From: an uncultured Prevotellaceae bacterium | GTDB lineage: Bacteria > Bacteroidota > Bacteroidia > Bacteroidales > Bacteroidaceae | Length of the DNA stretch: 64,000 nt | Assembly: GCA_900321965.1 (NCBI GenBank) | Contig: ONYA01000012.1 | Span: forward strand, 1-64,000 | Direction: 5' to 3' | In this document: one piece after another, positions 33,028-39,895 of the stretch | Layout of the letters: every line of letters starts with the position of its first letter | Position numbering within the stretch: position 1 is the stretch's first letter | Notes under the pieces: generated by a model | The model's database searches: none | What the model was told of the DNA's origin: nothing | Seen by the model: only the letters and a program-made list of their open reading frames with translations | Translations under genes and position numbers: made by a program

Positions 33028-34230
33028 ATGGTGGAATGGAAGCCAATAGAAGATTTAGGCCCATACTTTGGAGGCTTAACAGGTAAAACAAAAGATGATT
33101 TTGTAGATGGTAATGCAAAATTCATTACCTATATGAATGTTTTTACAAATCCATCCCTTGATGTATCAACTACTGGAGTTGTCAGGATTAATAAAGGCGA
33201 AAGACAAAATAGGATTCAAAAGGGGGACATACTCTTTACAGGCTCATCTGAGACTCCTGAAGAAGCAGGAATGTCTTGTGTTGTTACAGATGAGTTGAAT
33301 GATGATTATTATATGAACAGCTTTTGCTTTGGCATTCGTCTCAATCAGCCAGAGCAATATAACCTTGGATATTTGAAGCATATTCTACGCTCATTTAATA
33401 TCAGAAAAGAAATAGCAAAATCTGCGAGTGGTGTAACAAGGTTCAATATTTCAAAAGCAAGATTTGGTAAGATACGAATCCCCATTCCCTCCCTTTCTGA
33501 GCAACAGCGAGTAGTGGACATCCTCGATACATTCACTTCTTCCATCGAGAATCTGAAAGAGCAAATCGCTCTGCGTCGCAAACAATATGAGTATTATCGT
33601 GATCAACTACTTGACATTGAAGGAAAAGATGGTGTGGAGTGGAAATCTATAGATGAAATAAAGAGATCTCTAAAAACCGGATTAAATCCACGTCAGAATT
33701 TCAAGCTAAATACTTCTACCGCAGAGTTTCCGTATATTACAGGCAAAGACATATACAATAATCAGATAAACATATCAGATAATACTGACAAGATTGATGC
33801 AGCAGCCATTTCAATAATAAATAAAAGAGCATGCCTTGAAAAGGGGTTGTTGCTATTTGCAAGTACTGGTTGTGGAACTGTAGGAAGAATGGCCATTATA
33901 AAAGACTATAATCATGATTGGGCTATTAGTGAAACTTTGTATGCCATAAAGTTTATAAGTGACATTTTGCCTGATTATGTAATGCAATGCCTTTATGCGA
34001 ATTACATTAAGAAACAATATGAGCCTAAGATATCAAGAGGCTCTGTACCTCATCTAAAAGTTGCTGATTTACTTAAGGTTAACATTCCTATCCCTTCAAT
34101 CATCGAACAACAACGTATTGTCTCTATCCTCGACACCTTCGAGGCGAGCATTCAGAACTTGGAGGCGCAGTTAGCGCAGCGCGAGAAACAATATGAATAT
34201 TACAGGAATAAACTGTTGACGTTTGAATAA
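33028..34230 (+). CDS. hsdS: Type I restriction-modification specificity subunit
   Basis: 400 residues with two target recognition domains (~1-150 and ~205-345), each followed by a conserved helix: EQQRVVDILDTFTSSIENLK and EQQRIVSILDTFEASIQNLE, both then with LRRKQYEYYRDQLL/QREKQYEYYRNKLL. Those near-identical helices are typical spacers and recombination points for TRD exchange. Only one hsdS is present and no invertase or partial hsdS copy is seen in the window, so no shuffling locus is evident here. Starts 2 bases after hsdM; a convergent toxin gene begins 10 bases after its stop. Confidence 0.93.
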   Translation: MVEWKPIEDLGPYFGGLTGKTKDDFVDGNAKFITYMNVFTNPSLDVSTTGVVRINKGERQNRIQKGDILFTGSSETPEEAGMSCVVTDELNDDYYMNSFCFGIRLNQPEQYNLGYLKHILRSFNIRKEIAKSASGVTRFNISKARFGKIRIPIPSLSEQQRVVDILDTFTSSIENLKEQIALRRKQYEYYRDQLLDIEGKDGVEWKSIDEIKRSLKTGLNPRQNFKLNTSTAEFPYITGKDIYNNQINISDNTDKIDAAAISIINKRACLEKGLLLFASTGCGTVGRMAIIKDYNHDWAISETLYAIKFISDILPDYVMQCLYANYIKKQYEPKISRGSVPHLKVADLLKVNIPIPSIIEQQRIVSILDTFEASIQNLEAQLAQREKQYEYYRNKLLTFE

Positions 34231-34240
34231 GATGATGAAA

Positions 34241-34519
34241 CTACTTATTCCCATAATGGCCATAGGCGGAGAGAACATCAACATGGACTTCCGTTTCAAA
34301 GATACGATAAACAAGCCTGTGTTTTTTAGTTATCTCGCGGCTCCATCGGCCTTCAGGCTTACCTTTCAATGGCTCTGGATGCCCCAACCCCGTTTTGGGA
34401 TGCTCATAAAGTTCACCAATAAACTTCATAGCTTTTTTGTATACTTTAGGCTCGCTATGAAGCAATCTTCTCAAGTCTTCTTGTGCCTCCTCCTTGATGA
34501 TAACCTTATATTGGCTCAT
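34241..34519 (-). CDS. YoeB-type mRNA interferase toxin
   Basis: 92 residues. The Txe/YoeB signature is clear: ALKFI/KAMKFIGELYEHPKTG, then GHPEPLKGKPEGRWSREITK and KHRLVYRI, ending VLSAYGHYGNK. The conserved Glu, Arg, His and terminal Tyr expected for ribosome-dependent mRNA cleavage are present. It is encoded on the strand opposite to hsd, overlaps the antitoxin stop by 4 bases, and ends 10 bases after hsdS, so any hsdS-hsdR read-through would be antisense to it. Usual role: growth arrest when the antitoxin is degraded; here it may also help keep the hsd locus in the genome. Confidence 0.9.
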   Translation of the reverse strand: MSQYKVIIKEEAQEDLRRLLHSEPKVYKKAMKFIGELYEHPKTGLGHPEPLKGKPEGRWSREITKKHRLVYRIFETEVHVDVLSAYGHYGNK

Positions 34520-34758
34520 AAACTACGTATATATTTGTCAAGCTCGTCAACACTTGCAAAGCTCTTGCCCTGTTGCTTTTCTGCTCGTTCAATCTTAGCA
34601 AAGAACTCCTCTTCAGTCATCAAAGTGGGGTCATTCTTCTCTTTCACCAGTTTCTTGGCAAATCGGGTAAGCCGCTTCATCAGCGATTCACTATCAGCAA
34701 TGGCACCTATGCTCTGCCAAAGTTCTGTGTTCATCGTATTTAATTCTATTGCAGTCAT
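34516..34758 (-). CDS. Antitoxin partner of the YoeB-type toxin
   Basis: 80 residues: helical N-terminus MTAIELNTMNTELWQSIGAI, then charged KRLTRFAKKLVKEKND, and a C-terminal segment EEEFFAKIERAEKQQGKSFA that resembles the toxin-binding tail of Bacteroidetes antitoxins paired with YoeB/RelE toxins. Stop and toxin start share ATGA. Promoter-like TATCTTTG lies 25 bases upstream. Likely represses its own operon, by family analogy. Confidence 0.8.
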   Translation of the reverse strand: MTAIELNTMNTELWQSIGAIADSESLMKRLTRFAKKLVKEKNDPTLMTEEEFFAKIERAEKQQGKSFASVDELDKYIRSL

Positions 34759-34783
34759 ATCTTCTAAATGTTTGATTAGGCTG

Positions 34784-34791
34784 CAAAGATA
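34784..34791 (-). promoter_or_regulatory. -7 box of the toxin-antitoxin operon
   Basis: Minus-strand TATCTTTG, 25 bases before the antitoxin ATG, in the 91-base gap before hsdR. Confidence 0.55.
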
Positions 34792-34849
34792 AACATATTT
34801 TCTTAATAAGCAAACAAAAAGAAGAAATATTTAATCATCGAATAAAACT

Positions 34850-37800
34850 ATGGCATACTACGACCTGATTTCTGAGAACGACGAGAGCACCGTTGTTGCT
34901 GAGTTTGAAAACGGAATATTCGCTGCTGAGGCTCCCTACATGAGTGAACGGAATCTGGAAGACCAATTTGTGGCTCAGTTAGGGACGCAGGAGTACGAAC
35001 TTCTGCCTGTCAGCACGGAGGCAGAGCTTATCAGCAACCTGCGCCGACAACTGGAACTGCTGAACGGCGTGAGTTTCGCTGACGGCGAGTGGAAGCGCTT
35101 TTTCACGACCTGCATCGCCAAGCCTAACAGCGGCATCGTGGAGAAGACTCGCGTGATACAGGAAGACCCGCGATTCAACTTCACGTTCGACAATGGCGAC
35201 ATGAAGAACATCATGCTGATAGACAAGCAGGACATCCACCAAAACCGCCTACAGGTGATGCGCCAATATACGTCGACGGGCGGCAAGGCTGCGAATCGCT
35301 ATGATGTGACCATACTGGTGAACGGTCTGCCGTTAGTGCATGTGGAACTGAAGAAGCCGGGCGTTGACATCCGCGAAGCCTTCAACCAGATTAAGCGATA
35401 CAACCGTGAGTCGATGTGGGCCGACAGCGGACTGTTTGAGTATGTGCAGATCTACGTCATCAGCAACGGCACCTATACGAAGTACTACAGCAACACCACA
35501 CGTGACCTTCATTTGAAGGAAGAAGATGAGCGTGCCAAGAAAGGACAGGTGGTGAGCAATTCGTTTGAGTTTACTTCTTGGTGGACGGATGCCCGTAACA
35601 AGCGTATCATGATGCTGGAAGACTTTACCAAAACCTTCTTTGCCAAGCATACCATACTGAATATCCTGACCCGCTTCTGTGTGTTTACCGTAGATAATCA
35701 GTTGTTGGCGATGCGACCCTATCAGATTGCTGCGACAGAGAATATTCTGAAGCGCATCAACGTAGCGTATAACAATAAACTGTTTGGCAGTATTGAGGCT
35801 GGAGGCTATATATGGCACACGACAGGTTCTGGTAAAACACTGACTTCGTTTAAGACGTCATTACTGGCCAGCAAACTGCCATATATAGATAAGGTTTTAT
35901 TTGTGGTGGACCGCAAGGACCTGGACTATCAGACCATGCGAGAGTATGACAATTTCCAAAAAGATGCCGCAAATAGCAACACTAATGTGACCATATTGGA
36001 ACGACAGTTGAATGATCCAACCTGTCATATTATCATTACCACAATCCAGAAGCTTTCCATACTTGTGAAGCGTAACAAAAATATGGATGTGTACAACCAG
36101 CATGTAGTGATGATATTCGACGAGTGTCATCGTAGTCAGTTTGGCGAGATGCATACGGCCATAACGAAGAAGTTCAAGAAGTACTATATCTTTGGCTTTA
36201 CAGGAACCCCCATCTTCTCAGATAATGCCAATACGACAGGAAAGGCTAATCTTATGACAACTAAACAGGTGTTTGGCGAGCGTCTGCATACCTATACTAT
36301 TATTAATGCTATTAGTGACCAGAACGTGTTGCCTTTCCATTTGGAGTATGTGCGAACGATGCGTGAAAAAGAAGGTATAGAGGACGAAGCAGTAGAAGAC
36401 ATCGACAGAGAGCGAATCATGCGTGATCCAAGATATATCAGTAACATCGTCACATATATTATCAAGAACTTTGCGAAAAAGACCAAGCGCAACAGCACCT
36501 ATCAGGTGAAAGACCAACGACTGCATGGCTTTAACTCTATCTTTGCAACAGCCAGTATTGATGCTGCCAAACTCTACTATAGCGAGTTTAAACGGCAGAT
36601 GGCAGATTTGCCTGAGGCAGATAGGCTGAAAGTGGCCATGATATATAGCTATGGGGCTAATGAAGCTGACCCATTGGACGGTGAACTGATAGATGAGAAT
36701 CCAGAGGACACCTCAACACTCTCACAGACGGATAAGGACGCTTTACAGGAGTGTATCGATGATTACAATCGTGAGTTCGGTTGCAAGTTCGATCTCTCGG
36801 CGAATGGTTTCCAGAGTTTCTATAAGGACGTGAGCAAGCGAATGAAGAATCGCGAACTTGACTTGCTGATAGTCGTAAACATGTTCCTGACAGGTTTCGA
36901 TGCTAAGACGTTGAATACGCTTTGGGTGGATAAGAATCTGAGGATGCACGGACTGCTGCAGGCTTATAGTCGAACAAACCGTATTCTGAATAGCGTAAAG
37001 AATTGTGGTAACATCATATGTTTCCGCAATTTGGAGCAGGCCACAAACGATGCTCTTGGGTTGTTTGGTAATTCTGAGGCAAATGGCGTGGTTCTGTTAA
37101 AGACCTTTGATGAATACTATCACGAAGGGTATGAGGACGCAAACGGCAAGCGTCAGCCTGGCTACAAGGAGACTGTTGAAACCTTACGTGAGGAATACCC
37201 GCTTCCCGTTGGAACAGATGTCATGACGGAAGAAGCCAAGAAGGACTTTATCAAGAAGTATTCTTATATCCTGAAGTTGTACAACATTCTCAGCACCTTC
37301 GATGAGTTCGAGGGCAAAGAGCTGTTGGGTGAACAAGAACGCCAGCACTATGCAAGCGCCTATCTCGAACTGTATCACCAATTCAGGGATAAGGAAAAGG
37401 TTGACCCAGAAAATGTCAACGAGGATATCGTCTTCGAAATAGAACTTATCAAACACGACGATATCAGTATTGATCGTATCCTTCAGATGGTTCAGACATA
37501 CGCTGATGACCACATGAATGATATGACGGTTATAGCCAAGATTAGAGATTTCGTTGATGCCAGTCCGAATCTTCGTAATAAAAGAGAACTGATAGAGCAG
37601 TTTATCAAAGACATAACGTCTGGTAGCGATGTAGGAGAATCATGGGCAGACTATATCAAGCAGCAGAAAGAGGAAGAACTGAACAAAATTATCGAAGAGG
37701 AGAATCTGAAGCCCATAGAGACGAGGAGTTTCATGGAAATAGCCTTCCATAATGGGTTTGTGTCTATCTCTGGTACTTCTTTTGCGCATATATTGCCTGC

Positions 37801-37939
37801 TATGTCTCGCTTTGCAAAAGACAATAAGCGTGAAGAGATGCGCCAACGCGTATATGAGAAGCTTTGCGCCTACTTAGACAAGTTTAAAGGTCTACAAAGC
37901 TCTGCTGTGTCCCTCGTGCGCGCGTATATGATAGGCTAA
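34850..37939 (+). CDS. hsdR: Type I restriction endonuclease subunit
   Basis: 1029 residues. N-terminal nuclease domain with PD-(D/E)xK motif VELKKPG (Glu166, Lys168) then the QIKRYNRES region; Walker A TTGSGKT at 324-330; DECHRSQFG at 424-432; FTGTPIF; helicase motif VI region (LLQAYSRTNRILN); helical C-terminus. It translocates DNA and cuts at a distance from the HsdS site. It is separated from hsdS by 619 bases holding the opposite-strand toxin-antitoxin pair, so it needs either read-through or its own promoter, which I could not locate with confidence. The last ~9 codons (ending VRAYMIG) lie inside one arm of an inverted repeat, so the extreme C-terminus may be repeat-derived. Confidence 0.93.
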   Translation: MAYYDLISENDESTVVAEFENGIFAAEAPYMSERNLEDQFVAQLGTQEYELLPVSTEAELISNLRRQLELLNGVSFADGEWKRFFTTCIAKPNSGIVEKTRVIQEDPRFNFTFDNGDMKNIMLIDKQDIHQNRLQVMRQYTSTGGKAANRYDVTILVNGLPLVHVELKKPGVDIREAFNQIKRYNRESMWADSGLFEYVQIYVISNGTYTKYYSNTTRDLHLKEEDERAKKGQVVSNSFEFTSWWTDARNKRIMMLEDFTKTFFAKHTILNILTRFCVFTVDNQLLAMRPYQIAATENILKRINVAYNNKLFGSIEAGGYIWHTTGSGKTLTSFKTSLLASKLPYIDKVLFVVDRKDLDYQTMREYDNFQKDAANSNTNVTILERQLNDPTCHIIITTIQKLSILVKRNKNMDVYNQHVVMIFDECHRSQFGEMHTAITKKFKKYYIFGFTGTPIFSDNANTTGKANLMTTKQVFGERLHTYTIINAISDQNVLPFHLEYVRTMREKEGIEDEAVEDIDRERIMRDPRYISNIVTYIIKNFAKKTKRNSTYQVKDQRLHGFNSIFATASIDAAKLYYSEFKRQMADLPEADRLKVAMIYSYGANEADPLDGELIDENPEDTSTLSQTDKDALQECIDDYNREFGCKFDLSANGFQSFYKDVSKRMKNRELDLLIVVNMFLTGFDAKTLNTLWVDKNLRMHGLLQAYSRTNRILNSVKNCGNIICFRNLEQATNDALGLFGNSEANGVVLLKTFDEYYHEGYEDANGKRQPGYKETVETLREEYPLPVGTDVMTEEAKKDFIKKYSYILKLYNILSTFDEFEGKELLGEQERQHYASAYLELYHQFRDKEKVDPENVNEDIVFEIELIKHDDISIDRILQMVQTYADDHMNDMTVIAKIRDFVDASPNLRNKRELIEQFIKDITSGSDVGESWADYIKQQKEEELNKIIEEENLKPIETRSFMEIAFHNGFVSISGTSFAHILPAMSRFAKDNKREEMRQRVYEKLCAYLDKFKGLQSSAVSLVRAYMIG

Positions 37940-38211
37940 CCGAAAAACATCCCACACTCGTCACACTTCCCACACCCAGCGTGGGTGTGACGAGTGTGAC
38001 GAGTGTGGGGTTATTTTGCGTTATGACAACCATAGGGGGGACGCTTTCTCAATTTGTCTCATGGCTCTCATTTTGTCTTGCTAATACACTATGGTAGTGA
38101 TAATCAGAAAATATCCCACCCATCTCACCCATGTCGCTCCTATGTTAGGGGCGGGATGGGCGAGATGGGTGGGATGTTTTTCGGTTAGCCTACTCTATAC
38201 GCGCGCGAGGA
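37913..38211. repeat. ~300 bp element with ~40-base inverted ends and two internal palindromes
   Basis: Left arm 37913-37953 and right arm 38171-38211 are inverted copies sharing CGCGCGTATA, then TAGGCTAACCGAAAAACATC and CCAC, with a few mismatches. Between them are hairpin A, CCCACACTCGTCACAC (from 37951) against GTGTGACGAGTGTGGG (to 38009), and hairpin B, CCCACCCATCTCACCCAT (from 38114) against ATGGGCGAGATGGGTGGG (to 38173). The left arm includes the end and stop codon of hsdR. No gene is visible inside. Candidate for a MITE-like insertion, an invertible segment or a compound terminator. Confidence 0.7.
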
Positions 38212-38214
38212 TTA

Positions 38215-38325
38215 TTTCACGAGCGGCCGTGACGTTTTTACGAGCGGCTTATATTTTTTCACGAGCGGCTTATATTTTTTCACGAGGCGCTTATATTTTT
38301 TCATGAGCGGCCGTGAAATTTTTAT
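38215..38325. repeat. Tandem ~28-bp repeats (TTTTTTCACGAGCGGCTTATA)
   Basis: Four to five imperfect units of the form TTTTTCACGAGCGGC with TTATA or CGTGAC, period about 28, between the inverted-repeat element and aldA. The unit core is shared with the internal units of the elements at 415-720 and 60717-61048. No coding potential. The last unit could help terminate aldA. Confidence 0.65.
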
Positions 38326-38334
38326 GCCGCTTGA

Positions 38335-39777
38335 TTACATATCCTCGTAGGTGTCGAGATAGGTGACGTGGGTGACGAGGTATTCCTCGACGCCGTGCTT
38401 GCCGTCGGCACCGCCGATGCCACTCTTCTTGACGCCGGCATGGAAGCCCTGGATAGCCTCGAAGTGCTCGCGGTTGATGTAGGTCTCGCCGAACTCCAGT
38501 TCGCGGCAGGCCTTCGTAGCGATGTTCAAATCCTTGGTGAAGATGCTGCTGGCCAGACCGTACTCGCAGTCGTTGGCCCATTCAATCACCTGGTCGATGG
38601 TGTCGAACTCTACCAGCGGGATGACAGGGCCGAAGGTCTCCTCGTGGATGATGTCCATGTCCTGACGGCAGTCGTCAAGGACGGTGGCAGCATAGAAGTA
38701 GCCCTTCTCGCCTACACGGTGGCCACCGCAGAGCAGCTTGGCGCCCTGCTTGATGGCGCGCTCCACCTTCTCAGTGACGCTCTCCAAGGCACGCTGTTCG
38801 ACCAGCGGGCCCATGTCAACGGTGGTGTCCTCGCAGGGGTCGCCCACCTTGACGGCCTTCATCTTCTCGACGAGAATCTTCGTAAATGCGGCCTTCACCT
38901 CCTTCTGTACGTAGACGCGCTCGGCGTTGTTGCAGATCTGGCCGTTGTTGCCGATGCGGCTGTCGACGATCCACTGTGCGGCGCGCTCTAAGTCGGCGTC
39001 CTTGCAGACAATGGCCGGAGCCTTGCCGCCGAGTTCGAGACTGACCTTGGTGATGTTCTTCGAGGCGGCGGCCATGATGCTCTCACCAGCGCTGACGGAG
39101 CCCGTGACACTGACGATGTCAATCTTCGGTGAGCCAGCCATCTCGTTACCGATGACGGAGCCCTTGCCAGTGACGATATTGATGACGCCGGCGGGCAGTC
39201 CGCTCTCGTCGACGACCTTAGCGAACTCCGTGCAATTCTCGGGTGTCAGCTGCGAGGGTTTGATGACGATGGTACAGCCAGCGATGAGGGCGGCACCAGC
39301 CTTGCGGGCGATGAGGAAGAAGGGGAAGTTCCAGGGCAGGATGCCGGCGACGACGCCGATGGGCTTCTTCGTCAGCAGGATGGTCTCGTTGGGACGGTCG
39401 CTGGGGATGATCTCGCCCTCGATATGGCGGGCGAAGGTGGCCATATATTCGAAGTAGGCGATGGTGGCCCCCACCTCGATAGAGGCCCACGTGCGTGTCT
39501 TGCCCTGCTCACGCATGATGATTTCGGTGAATTCCTGTTCGCGGGCCTTGATGCCTGCTGCAAACTTCAGCAGATACTGGGCACGCTCGATGGCGGGCGT
39601 CTTGCCCCAGGCCTTCTGGGCGGCACGAGCGGCGTCGAGTGCGCGGTTCACGTCCTCGATGGTGCCTTCGGGCTGTCGTGAGATGACCTCCTCGGTTGAT
39701 GGATTCAATACGTTAATCCACTGGCCGTTCGAGCTTTCGCAGAACTGGCCGTTAATGTACATTTGTAAGTCTTTCAT
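38335..39777 (-). CDS. aldA: Lactaldehyde/glycolaldehyde dehydrogenase (AldA type)
   Basis: 480 residues from ATG 39777; the frame is open 26 codons upstream but that includes the promoter. It matches Escherichia coli AldA (479 residues) closely in length and in blocks such as MYINGQF, ARHIEGEIIPSDRPNETILL, GILPWNFPFFLIARK, VSLELGGKAPAIV (catalytic Glu), GQICNNAERVYVQ (catalytic Cys) and GFHAGVKKSGIGGADGKHG. It oxidises L-lactaldehyde to lactate with NAD, a step of fucose and rhamnose breakdown, and can accept glycolaldehyde. It is transcribed alone; no fucose or rhamnose gene is adjacent. Cytoplasmic. Confidence 0.9.
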   Translation of the reverse strand: MKDLQMYINGQFCESSNGQWINVLNPSTEEVISRQPEGTIEDVNRALDAARAAQKAWGKTPAIERAQYLLKFAAGIKAREQEFTEIIMREQGKTRTWASIEVGATIAYFEYMATFARHIEGEIIPSDRPNETILLTKKPIGVVAGILPWNFPFFLIARKAGAALIAGCTIVIKPSQLTPENCTEFAKVVDESGLPAGVINIVTGKGSVIGNEMAGSPKIDIVSVTGSVSAGESIMAAASKNITKVSLELGGKAPAIVCKDADLERAAQWIVDSRIGNNGQICNNAERVYVQKEVKAAFTKILVEKMKAVKVGDPCEDTTVDMGPLVEQRALESVTEKVERAIKQGAKLLCGGHRVGEKGYFYAATVLDDCRQDMDIIHEETFGPVIPLVEFDTIDQVIEWANDCEYGLASSIFTKDLNIATKACRELEFGETYINREHFEAIQGFHAGVKKSGIGGADGKHGVEEYLVTHVTYLDTYEDM

Positions 39778-39825
39778 ACGTGTTGTTGTTTTAGGGTTTA
39801 AGTTGTTTGTTTTGTAGTTTGTCAG

Positions 39826-39833
39826 CAAAGGTA
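39826..39833 (-). promoter_or_regulatory. -7 box of aldA
   Basis: Minus-strand TACCTTTG, 48 bases before the ATG at 39777. Confidence 0.6.
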
Positions 39834-39835
39834 AA

Positions 39836-39873
39836 GAAAAAAAACGAGACTGCAAGCATCAGCCTCGTTTTTT
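39836..39873. terminator. Terminator between dsbD and aldA
   Basis: AAAACGAG and CTCGTTTT form an 8-bp stem with a GACTGC/GCATCAGC interior. It has A-rich and T-rich tails both ways and terminates dsbD on the minus strand. Confidence 0.7.
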
Positions 39874-39895
39874 ATGATATTTTTTGTTTTCCGGT

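Noticed and set aside
33028..34230. Phase-variable hsdS shuffling locus
   Set aside because: The two near-identical helices invite recombination, but no second or partial hsdS and no recombinase is present around it in this window.
37940..38330. CRISPR array
   Set aside because: Repeats are palindromic or tandem without unique spacers of constant length, and no cas gene is present.
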